Assembly (NCBI GenBank): GCA_024276075.1
Contig: JAJRXX010000052.1
Span: 1-64,000, forward strand
DNA from: Planctomycetota bacterium
GTDB lineage: Bacteria > Planctomycetota > Phycisphaerae > Phycisphaerales > Phycisphaeraceae
DNA: 64,000 bases
Direction: 5' to 3'
In this document: in pieces, positions 52,066-60,704 of the stretch
Numbering within the stretch: the first letter of the stretch is position 1
How the letters are laid out: each line of letters begins with the position of its first letter
Position numbers and translations under genes: made by a program
The notes under the pieces: generated by a model
The model's database searches: none
Seen by the model: the letters and a program-made list of their open reading frames with translations, nothing else
What the model was told of the DNA's origin: nothing

Positions 52066-52368
52066 ATGTTTCGCATCATCAGCCCGTTGTTGTTCCTGTT
52101 AGCTCGGACTACGCAGGCGGAATTGTCCCCGCATATCCAATGCCTCAAAGTCGAGAATGAGATCCTCAGATTTTCGCTACCGAATCACATCCGCACGACA
52201 CCGGTCGAGCGTACCAAGCTGCTCAGGTTCGGCAAGGTCTTGGGCTTGTCATTAAGGAATAGGACCACACATTGTCAGCCCACAGTATTTATTACGTCAG
52301 CGATAGTGCATCTTGCGGCTGACCTTGCCGACGGATCGACATCAGGAGGACTCGTGTTTGTGATTTAG
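52066..52368 (+). pseudogene. Decayed integrase/transposase fragment (rve family N-terminus)
   Basis: The frame opens well (AAGGGAG, ATG at 52066) and encodes LSPHIQCLKVENEILRFSLP followed by TPVERTKLLRFGKVLG. This matches the N-terminal region of planctomycete rve-type integrases (pattern ENRILR..LP..I..TPAER..L.RFG). The expected next motif IVSP appears one frame over, at about 52271 (ATT GTC AGC CCA), and then stops, so a frameshift and loss of the catalytic DDE domain are inferred. Gene remnant, not functional. Confidence 0.65.
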
Positions 52369-52424
52369 TTGAATATTAGAACCATACGCCCCTCACACCA
52401 GTCAAGCTGTCGAGGGTTTTTATT

Positions 52425-53348
52425 GTGATACCATCATCCCTAATGATAGGTCCACCCAGCCACATCCGGTTGAAGGTGCTTAAAGCGGTCAAGCGTGATC
52501 GCCATCGCTACGACCCGCTGCGGGTCCTGGGCATGAGCGTGTCGTTGGGGTTGCTGGTCGCGGTTCCGTTATCCGGGCTGGCACAGGTGGATCTGTGGCG
52601 GGGCAGGCATTACTTGCTGTATGACATGGTCCCGTTTAAACACGGGTTGGCAGGAGTGATTATTGGGATCGGGTTGATGTACGTGGTGACGTTCTTGAGC
52701 AATGTCGTCGCGGGCAGGCTGTTCTGCGGGTGGGGCTGCCCGGTGGGTCAGGTGAGCCGGTTTGGGGAGGTGGTTGACACGCCTGGATTAAAGCCAGCGA
52801 AGCGACGGCAGGCTCAGATCAAAGGCGCGGCATTTAGCTTATTATTTGTTTTGTCAGTGATGGCTTGGTGGGTGGACCTACGGGTGTTGTGGCAAGGGTC
52901 AGCGTTGGCGTTGGCTTGGTCATGGGGGGTGCTGTGGATCGGGGTAGCCGGAGCGTATCTGCATGGGCGTTGGTGGCGATGGGGGTTTTGCAAGAGCGCC
53001 TGCCCGATTGGGCTGTACTACTCGTTCGTGTCCCCGGCATCGTGGTACGGGGTCTACTTCCGCAATCAGCAAGATACGTGTATCGAATGCGATGCGTGTG
53101 ACCATGTGTGCCCAGTGGACCTCAAGCCGCGTGATCTGATGGCCCCGGTCCCGGCTCGGGCGGGGGTGTCGATTGCGGACGCACCTGGGCGCAACCACTG
53201 TCTGGAATGCGGCGACTGCATCCGCGCTTGCGAGCAGATGATCAAGCTTCGAGGACAGGAGCCGGTGCCGTTGTTATTGGGGTATCACCGTGGCCCGCAA
53301 CGGATCGATAAAGCGGCAAACGCTCCAGCGGATCAGCAGGGACCATAA
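52425..53348 (+). CDS. NapH/FixG-like membrane 4Fe-4S protein
   Basis: 307 residues with five hydrophobic segments and four Cys motifs: FCGWGCPVGQ, FCKSACPIGLYYS, CIECDACDHVCPVDLKP and CLECGDCIRACEQM. The last two would bind two [4Fe-4S] clusters; the first two are the NapH/FixG transmembrane CxxxCP motifs. It is shorter than CcoG/FixG (about 470) and lacks the C-terminal Ig domain. Its place before the cbb3 genes suggests electron delivery or copper reduction during oxidase assembly. The start is GTG 52425 with CGAGGG upstream; ATG 52443 is an alternative. Confidence 0.85.
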   Translation: MIPSSLMIGPPSHIRLKVLKAVKRDRHRYDPLRVLGMSVSLGLLVAVPLSGLAQVDLWRGRHYLLYDMVPFKHGLAGVIIGIGLMYVVTFLSNVVAGRLFCGWGCPVGQVSRFGEVVDTPGLKPAKRRQAQIKGAAFSLLFVLSVMAWWVDLRVLWQGSALALAWSWGVLWIGVAGAYLHGRWWRWGFCKSACPIGLYYSFVSPASWYGVYFRNQQDTCIECDACDHVCPVDLKPRDLMAPVPARAGVSIADAPGRNHCLECGDCIRACEQMIKLRGQEPVPLLLGYHRGPQRIDKAANAPADQQGP

Positions 53349-53368
53349 AGAAATTTGCGATCCATTGG

Positions 53369-53396
53369 TTGACAAGGTTTTCAATTTACTCAGAAT
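53369..53396 (+). promoter_or_regulatory. Possible promoter for the oxidase genes
   Basis: TTGACA at 53369-53374, a 16-bp spacer, then CAGAAT at 53391-53396. It lies in the 100-bp gap after the Fe-S protein gene. No clean FNR box (TTGAT-N4-ATCAA) is seen. Confidence 0.4.
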
Positions 53397-53448
53397 GGTA
53401 TTCAGACTATTTAACCTGATTTAATTTTTGCTTTGATGGGGTGGGCAG

Positions 53449-54093
53449 GTGGAAGGCCGACACGTGGACGCCCAGAACCGTGAACATCTGATTCGAGAGC
53501 ATATCGAGGAAATCCGTCGGCTCGAGACGGGTTCTGTCGACGCGGTTGAGCCTGCTCGTGCATCCGCCGGTTGGCCCCCAGACGGGTATTACCTGCTCTG
53601 GCATGTGGTGGTGGGGATGATGCTGGGATTGATCGGGTCGCTGGTGAGTCTGCTCGCCAATGTTTTGGGAGCACCCCTGTTTGGAAAACCAGCCCTTGAG
53701 TTGATCCGGGTGTACCTGACTTTTCCGATGGGACAGCGAGCGTTGTACGCCGACGATGGGGTGATCCTTTTTGTCGGCTGCGTGTTGTACCTGTGCACCG
53801 GCGCGGTCTATGGCAGCGTGTTCCATGTGGTGATGAGTTCTCTCTTTGTCGAGGCATCGGCGGTCAAGCGATTTGTCGTCGCGACCGCGATCGGGCTGGG
53901 GCTGTGGGTAGTGAACTTTTACCTGATACTTAGTTGGCTTCAGCCGATGCTGCTGGGCGATAACTGGATCGTGCGTCTGGTGCCGGTGTGGGTGGCGGTG
54001 CTGACACACATGGCGTTTGCCTGGACAATGCTCGCTTTAGAGTCCCGGGGCCGTTTCGAGAGGCCGCGCCTAAGCGGGCCTTCTGATGCTTGA
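53449..54093 (+). CDS. Uncharacterised membrane protein of the cbb3 locus
   Basis: 214 residues. A charged N-terminal region of about 45 residues (REHLIREHIEEIRRLETG) precedes four hydrophobic segments at roughly residues 47-72, 100-130, 140-165 and 172-198, with aromatic-rich helices (GLGLWVVNFYLILSWLQPML). No cofactor motif is visible. The family is not recognised. It lies between the Fe-S protein and the dihaem cytochrome, with 21 bp to the latter, so a role with the oxidase is inferred from context. The GTG at 53449 follows a G-rich stretch. Confidence 0.75.
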   Translation: MEGRHVDAQNREHLIREHIEEIRRLETGSVDAVEPARASAGWPPDGYYLLWHVVVGMMLGLIGSLVSLLANVLGAPLFGKPALELIRVYLTFPMGQRALYADDGVILFVGCVLYLCTGAVYGSVFHVVMSSLFVEASAVKRFVVATAIGLGLWVVNFYLILSWLQPMLLGDNWIVRLVPVWVAVLTHMAFAWTMLALESRGRFERPRLSGPSDA

Positions 54094-54114
54094 CGTGAAA
54101 TACAGGTCACAGGT

Positions 54115-55275
54115 ATGTCCGAGAAAATAAGTTCAACCCGTCTATCTTCGGCCCGTAGGCCAATCCTTTGGGGTTGGCTGCGGCGCCCGTGGTTAGCGGT
54201 GTTTTTGTTTGCCGGGGTCTTGATGGCTTTGCTGGGTGCGTCAGGTCAAGGCGACCGAGACGGTGATAAGGTGGTCGCGGCCAACGACACAGCGGATCGC
54301 GAGAGCCCGCATCCGACCCCAGCCGATCCCCGTTCGGCAAACTATAACCAATGGCGCACGAACGAACCGGGTGAATACCGGAGATATAACCAGCGTGCGA
54401 GCCTTTTGCAGCGTGGCAAAGGGGTGTACGCGAAATACTGTGTCGGCTGCCACGGAGCAAACGGTGACGGTCAAGGACCGGCTTCGGTAAGGCTTATTAC
54501 CAAACCTCGCGATTTCACCAAAGGCATCTACAAATTCCGATCCACCGATTCGGGTAGCTTGCCTTTGGAATCAGACTTGCACCGAACGATCGCCAATGGG
54601 CTGTCGCGCGTGAGCATGCCGGCGTTTCCGCTAATGCCCGAGCAGGAGAAGGTAGCGGTGATCGAGTACATTAAGTCGTTCTACCCCGATTGGGAGAAAG
54701 AAAAGAACAACCGAAAAATCGTATCGATTCCGACGGCTCCACAAGACCTGGATAAACAAGAGCGGGTCCTGCGTGGGCGGATTGTGTATCTGGCGATGCA
54801 GTGCGGCAAGTGCCACGGCAGTGATGGGGCTGGCACGGGGGCAACACAAACCGAATATACCGACGCGTGGGGCAACCCGCAGAAGCCTTTGAATTTTACC
54901 CGTGGCAGTCTCAAAGGTGGCGACAACCCGGAAGACATTTTCCGCACCTTCCATACGGGCCTTCGCAGCATCATGCCGGGGTACGGCGGGGTCACGCTAG
55001 CAGCGGTGAATATCGAGACGTTTGAGTCTCAAAAGAGCTATCTGCGCGAGGGCGAGCTTGAACAACTGGACCCGTACCTCGAATCGTTTCCGAAAACAGC
55101 CAGCGAGGTATTTACCCAGATGGATGAATCTCAGCGACAACAATTGGTGAAGCGTAATAGCTGGGACTTGGTCGCGTATGTCTTATCCCTGCAACAAAAA
55201 TTCTCAACCGCGCAAGCTGTATTGGGACAGCCTCGGTCCGTACCACGCAGCGACCTGAACGGGGAGACCCCATGA
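54115..55275 (+). CDS. Membrane-anchored dihaem cytochrome c (CcoP-like)
   Basis: Carries electrons to the oxidase. 386 residues. One membrane anchor at about residues 25-41 leaves the rest periplasmic. Haem c motifs are CVGCH at 109-113 and CGKCH at 230-234, each in a cytochrome c fold with Met candidates in SMPAFPLMP and SIMPGYGG. It occupies the place of CcoP but stands before ccoN, unlike the usual N-O-Q-P order, and is longer than CcoP. The stop overlaps the ccoN ATG as ATGA. Confidence 0.88.
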   Translation: MSEKISSTRLSSARRPILWGWLRRPWLAVFLFAGVLMALLGASGQGDRDGDKVVAANDTADRESPHPTPADPRSANYNQWRTNEPGEYRRYNQRASLLQRGKGVYAKYCVGCHGANGDGQGPASVRLITKPRDFTKGIYKFRSTDSGSLPLESDLHRTIANGLSRVSMPAFPLMPEQEKVAVIEYIKSFYPDWEKEKNNRKIVSIPTAPQDLDKQERVLRGRIVYLAMQCGKCHGSDGAGTGATQTEYTDAWGNPQKPLNFTRGSLKGGDNPEDIFRTFHTGLRSIMPGYGGVTLAAVNIETFESQKSYLREGELEQLDPYLESFPKTASEVFTQMDESQRQQLVKRNSWDLVAYVLSLQQKFSTAQAVLGQPRSVPRSDLNGETP

Positions 55276-56738
55276 CCCGAATTGATTCGCCTTCACCCGC
55301 AGCCGCCGGTGTCAATCCCGTGAGTACGTCGCCGACCGGGCGGCTTGTCAATACGACATTGGTCAAGTGTCACCTCGTCGCAGCGGTATTCTGGTTTACG
55401 ATCGCGTTGTTTGCGGGTCTGTTTTATTCTCTACAATTGCTTCAGCATTGGCCGTTGCCAAAAATCGCGGTGCTGTCGCCTGGCCGAATCCGGATGATCC
55501 ACACGAACCTGATCGCGTTCGGGTGGCTCACCAACGCGTTCCTGGCCATGCTGTACTGGACGGTCCCGAGGCTGACGGGCAAGCGTGTGGCGCACAACGT
55601 GCTGGGGTGGGCGATCTGGGTCGCGTGGAACGCGATTATTTTAGCGACGTACATCGGTCTGCACTTGGGTCAAGCCCAAGCGGTCGAGTGGGGTGAGACG
55701 CCGGTATGGATCGATCCGGTTGTTGTAGCCGGGGCGATCCTGGTGTGGATTCAATTCTATACCCCGATCGTGCGCAGCACGGAAAAGGCGATGTACGTGA
55801 GCTTGTGGTACTTCACCGCGGGGTTTATCTGGCTGGGGCTGACGTACATCATGGGCAATTTTTTTCCGGAATACCTAGTGGCGGGCAGCGCGGCGGGTCC
55901 TTTGCTGGGTCTGTATATCCACGATTTGGTGGGGCTTTGGGTGACGCCGATGGGCTGGGGGATGATGTACTTCTTCGTCCCGATCCTTCTGAAGAAGCCG
56001 ATCTGGTCGCACGCGCTGTCGCTGGTGGGGTTCTGGGGGTTGGCGTTTTTCTACCCTCTGCAGGGGCTTCACCATTTCCTGGGTTCGCCGGTCCCGATGT
56101 TTGCTCAATACAGCGCGGTGGTGAGCACGATCGCGATCGAGATTGTCGTCACGACCGTGGTGATCAATTTCTTTATGACATGGCGGGGCAGCGAAGGCGC
56201 ACTTAAGAACAACATAGCCATCCGTTGGTTCTGGGTGGGCGCATTGAACTACGCCATCACCTGTTTTCAGTGCGCGTTCCAGGTCACGCTGACGTTTCAG
56301 CAGGTGATCCACTTCACCGATTGGGTCGTTGGGCACGCACACCTGGTGATGTTCGGGGTGTTCAGCTTCTGGATATTCGGGATGATCGAACACCTGTGGC
56401 CTAAGCTGGTCGGGCGGGATTGGTGGAGCGTGTCTCTAAACCGGTGGCAGTTCTGGCTGATCACGATCGGGCTGGGTGCGATGTTCCTGACGCTGACCGC
56501 TAGCGGGATCGCTGAGGGGTTTATGGCGATGCAATTGTCCCCGCGCGAATCGATTCTGGAGATGGTCCGCCCGTTTTGGATAGTCCGCACGATCACGGGT
56601 TTGGCGATCATCAGCGGGTTCGGCTGCCTTGTGGTGAACATGGTGATGACTGCCTGTGTTGCGAAGACCAAGCACATCGATGTCGATTACGAGCCTTATG
56701 AGCCGATCGAAAATGAGGTGACGGTTGGAACGGTTTAG
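55272..56738 (+). CDS. ccoN: Cytochrome c oxidase cbb3-type subunit I
   Basis: Catalytic subunit reducing O2 to water with proton pumping. 488 residues, about 12 helices. The ligand set is complete by comparison with known CcoN: His77 and His357 (low-spin haem b), His355 (haem b3), His217, His267 and His268 (CuB), and Tyr261 six residues before the His pair, the cross-linked tyrosine. Key stretches are RMIHTNLIAFGW, YIHDLVGLWVTP, YPLQGLHHFLG and VVGHAHLVMFG. It overlaps its upstream and downstream neighbours, so is translationally coupled. Confidence 0.96.
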   Translation: MTRIDSPSPAAAGVNPVSTSPTGRLVNTTLVKCHLVAAVFWFTIALFAGLFYSLQLLQHWPLPKIAVLSPGRIRMIHTNLIAFGWLTNAFLAMLYWTVPRLTGKRVAHNVLGWAIWVAWNAIILATYIGLHLGQAQAVEWGETPVWIDPVVVAGAILVWIQFYTPIVRSTEKAMYVSLWYFTAGFIWLGLTYIMGNFFPEYLVAGSAAGPLLGLYIHDLVGLWVTPMGWGMMYFFVPILLKKPIWSHALSLVGFWGLAFFYPLQGLHHFLGSPVPMFAQYSAVVSTIAIEIVVTTVVINFFMTWRGSEGALKNNIAIRWFWVGALNYAITCFQCAFQVTLTFQQVIHFTDWVVGHAHLVMFGVFSFWIFGMIEHLWPKLVGRDWWSVSLNRWQFWLITIGLGAMFLTLTASGIAEGFMAMQLSPRESILEMVRPFWIVRTITGLAIISGFGCLVVNMVMTACVAKTKHIDVDYEPYEPIENEVTVGTV

Positions 56739-57573
56739 CTTTATTTTTCTGGTAGCGGGTTTGCTGTTCTTCTCGGTGGCGTTCGCGATCGCTGGGTGGA
56801 TCCCGACGCTGTCGCTCCAAGACATGGAGGTGCGCACGGTCGAGCAGCTAGCCCAACAGCCGCCTCTGGACTTTATTGAGATGCGTGAAGAGTACCCCGA
56901 AGCCTTTAAGAAGGCGTTTGGAGATACGAGCTTGGAAGGCGCGTTCGAGCAGGCACTGCGCTTAGGTCACCGTACTTATATTGCCGAGGCTTGTTGGCAC
57001 TGCCACTCGCAGCAGGTTCGGCCTTGGGGCAATGATGAAGCGAGGTACGGGGCGCTGAGCTACCCCGAGGAGTACCACAACGAGTTGAACATGCCCCCGC
57101 TGTGGGGCACGCGCCGCATCGGACCCGACCTGATCCGTCGCGGTGGCAGGCAGTCGAACGATTGGCACGTGGCGCATTTCTACCACCCCCCGGACGTCAA
57201 CCCACGGAGCGTGATGCCCGATTATCCCTGGTTTTATGAAAAAGACGGGATCACCCCCAACAAGATCGGGCTGTCGATCATCGCGTATGTCCAGTGGCTA
57301 GGCAGTTGGCAGCCGACCCGTCAAGAGACGATCCATCAACTGCCTGCGATCGATCGCAGCTATCCAGAACCCAATATCATCGGTCGCGGAAAAAACACCC
57401 TGTCTGTAGAGGCTGTTGAAGCGCAGCCGGATGCCGACGATGAATATGAAGACGACGAGTATGATGATGAGTACGACGACGAAGAAGACGGATATGGAGA
57501 CGGAGATTATGAGGATGAATCTGAAGACGAAGATTACAGCGATGAAACCGAGGATGATGAGTACGGGTATTGA
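56725..57573 (+). CDS. ccoO: Cytochrome c oxidase cbb3-type subunit II with acidic Tyr-rich tail
   Basis: Monohaem cytochrome c subunit. 282 residues. An N-terminal anchor (residues 5-25) is followed by the haem site CWHCH at 90-94 in EACWHCHSQQVRPWGNDEARYG, then RRIGPDLIRRGGR and SVMPDYPWFY with the Met ligand. Residues 236-282 form an unusual tail: 30 of 47 residues are Asp or Glu and 8 are Tyr. Normal CcoO ends before this. The TTG start at 56725 overlaps the end of ccoN by 14 bp. The tail could dock a basic cytochrome or bind calcium or copper; that is speculation. Confidence 0.93.
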   Translation: MERFSFIFLVAGLLFFSVAFAIAGWIPTLSLQDMEVRTVEQLAQQPPLDFIEMREEYPEAFKKAFGDTSLEGAFEQALRLGHRTYIAEACWHCHSQQVRPWGNDEARYGALSYPEEYHNELNMPPLWGTRRIGPDLIRRGGRQSNDWHVAHFYHPPDVNPRSVMPDYPWFYEKDGITPNKIGLSIIAYVQWLGSWQPTRQETIHQLPAIDRSYPEPNIIGRGKNTLSVEAVEAQPDADDEYEDDEYDDEYDDEEDGYGDGDYEDESEDEDYSDETEDDEYGY

Positions 57574-57635
57574 CAGCCCCACGCCCGTGTGTGAAACGGA
57601 GATTCCGGTCGTATTTTCAAAGAGCGAGATAGGTC

Positions 57636-57980
57636 ATGATTAGTTTAAACTCCGACGCCCAAGCGGTGCATCAGCGATCGAATGACCCGGCGGCATCACC
57701 CCGGGCGCGGGTGTTTTTGTGGGCTTTCAGTGTGGCGATGGTGGTGACGGCTGGCGGTGCGTTTATCTTTAAGTTGTGCGATTTTTATATCACCGCTACT
57801 ACACAGGGGCCTGGGGCTCTCGCGTCGTTTCTGATCCCGGTGCTCAACTACCTGATCGTCGCGCTGGGCTTTGCGTGCCTGTTTCTGTGGGCGTATTTTT
57901 CGGGCCAATTCCGGGACATCGAAGCCCCCAAGTACCGCATGCTTGAGATGCAACAAGAAATCGATGGTGAGGGAGGTTAA
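57636..57980 (+). CDS. ccoS: CcoS/FixS-like oxidase maturation protein with extra N-terminal segment
   Basis: 114 residues. The C-terminal half, LFLWAYFSGQFRDIEAPKYRML, closely follows the FixS/CcoS pattern (a helix, then SGQFDDL, then a terminal hydrophobic YRIL-type end). CcoS is normally about 50 residues; here an additional helix (residues 27-50) and a 25-residue soluble start are present. CcoS assists insertion of haem b and copper into CcoN. It is spaced 62 bp from ccoO and followed by a small membrane peptide. Confidence 0.65.
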   Translation: MISLNSDAQAVHQRSNDPAASPRARVFLWAFSVAMVVTAGGAFIFKLCDFYITATTQGPGALASFLIPVLNYLIVALGFACLFLWAYFSGQFRDIEAPKYRMLEMQQEIDGEGG

Positions 57981-58028
57981 CCCTGGGATGAATATCGAAC
58001 CGTAAATCCAGTTGTGATGGGATTAACT

Positions 58029-58157
58029 ATGTTTCGACGACACAAATATCTCAGCTATCGGGGTTACACGTTTCCGTGGTTTATCGCGTTGATCTGGATT
58101 ACCTATTTCATCGTCGGGCTGACCTATCTCGTGCGACACGTTTTGCTGGTGGACTAA
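58029..58157 (+). CDS. 42-residue single-helix membrane peptide in the cbb3 locus
   Basis: ATG at 58029 to TAA at 58155-58157. The product starts MFRRHKYLSYRGYTFPW and continues with a hydrophobic helix IALIWITYFIVGLTYLV and a short C-terminus. GATGGGA about eight bases upstream serves as ribosome-binding site. Size and topology fit a CcoQ/FixQ- or CcoM-like accessory subunit, but sequence similarity cannot be claimed. It lies between the ccoS-like gene and ccoI. Confidence 0.65.
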   Translation: MFRRHKYLSYRGYTFPWFIALIWITYFIVGLTYLVRHVLLVD

Positions 58158-58284
58158 TACGCGTCGGCGTGTGTTTGGGCCGCGTCGTATAGACAATAAG
58201 CATTTGTGACATCTGATCGGGTGTAGAAGGGCAGTCGGACAATACTTAGGGTGATTGCATAACCGCGGCAGGCGGTTCCCCGAC

Positions 58285-60696
58285 ATGGCTTTGTTAACCA
58301 CCAAATCGGAACCGGGGATTGCGGGGGGTGTGCACCACACGGGTGTTGAATCGTTATGTGTTCACTGCGGTCTTCAGATCCCGCGGGCACGGCGAAGGGG
58401 CGGTCATGGTGCGCGGTTCTGTTGTTTTGGCTGTCGATTTGCCTATGGATTAGCCCAGCCGAGCGAGGGGAGTTTCCCAAATACTTTCGGTGTCGATCAC
58501 TCCGACGCGATCAGTGACGGGGCGAACACGTTGTTGTTGCGCCTGGGGTTGGGCATCTTCCTGGCTATGAACATTATGGTCTTTAGCTGGGCGTTTTATT
58601 CGTGTGAGTGGTACACTCAGGGCACGGGGCGTCACGATTCGCTGGCAGGGTTGTTCGCCTATCTGCTGTTGTTGTTAAGCACGGTTTTGATTGCGGCGTT
58701 GGGTATGCCTCTTGCGGCCGACGCGATGGGCCAAGTGTTTACCCCCGACCGTACCCTCGGAGCCACCTCCGCAAGACCCTTGGGAATACGAAACCGGGGC
58801 TGTGCTGCTGGTGTTCTGAGTTGGCTGCGCGCCGTTGGGCGTGTCCGCTTGGACACGAATGCACTAATCTGTATCGGGGTCGGCGGCGCTTATCTGATTA
58901 GTGTGATTCACACGTTGCAGGGCCGGGGTAGTCTATATTACGACACGGCGGCGATGATCCTGGTGCTGGTGACACTGGGGTACTTTCTTGAGTCTGCAGC
59001 CAAACGTAAAGCTTCGGGCGTGGCCCGCTCGTTGATGGAACCGCTCGCGCCCCGGGTACGTGTGCGGCGTCATGGTGAAGAGGTCCACATCAAGTCGGAC
59101 CAAGTCATCGTCGGGGATCGTGTGTATACCCGTGCAGGGGAGTGCTTTGTTGTGGACGCCTTGGTCGTTGAAGGGGCCGGTCGCGTGGATGAGTCTAGCC
59201 TCACAGGTGAATCTCAACCTCGGAGCGTAGAACCGGGACACGCTGTATTGGCAGGGACCGTCAACCTCGATGGGCCGTTATGGACACAAGCGCAACGGGT
59301 CGGTGATGATCGTGTCATCCATCAGACACAGCGTCTCTTAGAGGAAGCTCGGATGCGTCAACTGCCGATCCAGAGATTGGCTGACTGTGCCGCGTCTGTG
59401 TTTGTCCCATCGGTACTGGTTTTGACAGCGGGTGTGCTAGTCTGGCACGCGATTCACGGAGATGCTACGCGCGGGTTGTTCGATGCGTTAAGCGTGTTGC
59501 TGATAAGTTGTCCCTGTGCGCTAGGGTTGGCCGCTCCGCTTGCTGCGTGGAGCGCGTTGCGTCGTGCTGCCGAACACGGGGTCATTATAGATTCAGCGGC
59601 AACACTTGAACGGATCGCCACGATCGATCGTGTGTATTTTGATAAGACCGGAACGTTGACCCAGGGCTATCTAAGTCTGCATCAAATCGTCGTAGCGGAC
59701 GGGATCGATCAGGACCAGGCCTTGCGATGGGCCGCGGCTTTGGAGGCAACGAGTGTCCATCCGATCGCTCGATCACTCGTTGCGGAGGCACAACAACGCG
59801 GTTTGAAACTGCCCAGTGTAGGTGTCGCCAAAACTTTACCGGGCTTGGGCGTGGAAGCACGGATCGTGGATCAAATGATGAGATTAGGCAGCGCCAGGCT
59901 AGCTGACTCGACCGGGCTAAACGTGACACCGTTTGATGAAGCTTACCTTTCTCAAGATGCTTCCAATGGCACTGCCGTGGCGTGCACAAAGATATATCTA
60001 CTCGACGCCAGCCGCGTCCTGGCACGCTTCGACTTAGCCGAACAGCTGCGCAATGAGGCAGCCGAAGCTGTGGTTCGGCTCAAAGAAATGGGGATCGCCG
60101 TCGAGATGCTCTCGGGTGATCAGCCGGCTCCAGCCAAGCAAATAGCCCGATCATTGAATATCCCATTTGAAGGGGCTCTGTTGCCGGCGGAAAAAATTGA
60201 GCGGGTTGCAGACGCCCAGCGATGTGGCGGGCGCGTAGCGATGGTCGGTGATGGGATCAACGACGGGCCGGTACTAGCAGTCGCCGAGGTGGGATTTGTG
60301 ATGAGCAGCGGGACGGATTTAGCCAAGCAAGCCGGACACGTTTGGTTGTTGGTCGATCGGCTCGACCGCATCCCGATGACGATAGCGATCGCGAGGCATT
60401 GCATGAAACGGGTGCGGTTGAACCTGGCGTGGGCGTTCGGTTACAACCTGATCGGGCTGACACTGGCGGCCGGTGGTTTGTTGACGCCTATCATTTCGGC
60501 ATTGGCCATGATCGCGTCGAGCCTGATGATTGTTGCTACCTCTCGCAGCGCGGGCCGTATTCACCAAGCCGACGATCTCGCAAGGACCATTCCTACAAAA
60601 TCCGAAAACGAGCGAACGGTGTCGCCATCGGAGTCGAATAATCTTAAGGATCGACCACGGCCCGTGATGGGACAAACCATTGTGTCACAGGTGTAA
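58285..60696 (+). CDS. ccoI: Copper P1B-type ATPase for cbb3 oxidase assembly
   Basis: Exports or delivers copper for CuB assembly; 803 residues. The N-terminus has a treble-clef-like Cys cluster (CVHCG at 25-29, FCCFGC at 45-50) typical of CcoI-type pumps, but no separate HMA domain follows before the first helix. Core motifs are TGES in DESSLTGESQP, the CPC metal site at 409-411 (ISCPCALGLAAPLA), DKTGT starting at 453, SVHPIARSL, and VGDGINDGPVL. The ATG at 58285 is preferred; the open frame can be extended ten codons to 58255. The TauE/SafE-like gene follows 8 bp later. Confidence 0.92.
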   Translation: MALLTTKSEPGIAGGVHHTGVESLCVHCGLQIPRARRRGGHGARFCCFGCRFAYGLAQPSEGSFPNTFGVDHSDAISDGANTLLLRLGLGIFLAMNIMVFSWAFYSCEWYTQGTGRHDSLAGLFAYLLLLLSTVLIAALGMPLAADAMGQVFTPDRTLGATSARPLGIRNRGCAAGVLSWLRAVGRVRLDTNALICIGVGGAYLISVIHTLQGRGSLYYDTAAMILVLVTLGYFLESAAKRKASGVARSLMEPLAPRVRVRRHGEEVHIKSDQVIVGDRVYTRAGECFVVDALVVEGAGRVDESSLTGESQPRSVEPGHAVLAGTVNLDGPLWTQAQRVGDDRVIHQTQRLLEEARMRQLPIQRLADCAASVFVPSVLVLTAGVLVWHAIHGDATRGLFDALSVLLISCPCALGLAAPLAAWSALRRAAEHGVIIDSAATLERIATIDRVYFDKTGTLTQGYLSLHQIVVADGIDQDQALRWAAALEATSVHPIARSLVAEAQQRGLKLPSVGVAKTLPGLGVEARIVDQMMRLGSARLADSTGLNVTPFDEAYLSQDASNGTAVACTKIYLLDASRVLARFDLAEQLRNEAAEAVVRLKEMGIAVEMLSGDQPAPAKQIARSLNIPFEGALLPAEKIERVADAQRCGGRVAMVGDGINDGPVLAVAEVGFVMSSGTDLAKQAGHVWLLVDRLDRIPMTIAIARHCMKRVRLNLAWAFGYNLIGLTLAAGGLLTPIISALAMIASSLMIVATSRSAGRIHQADDLARTIPTKSENERTVSPSESNNLKDRPRPVMGQTIVSQV

Positions 60697-60704
60697 CCCG
60701 AACC

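Noticed and set aside
53349-53448. FNR/Anr box before the oxidase genes
   Set aside because: TTGACAAGGTTTTCAA is near but does not fit TTGAT-N4-ATCAA in spacing or bases; treated only as a -35-like element.
54094-54114. CGTGAAATACAGGT resembling the core of the elements at 43034 and 51807
   Set aside because: Only about 14 bases match and no ends or hairpin are present; chance or a very old remnant cannot be separated.
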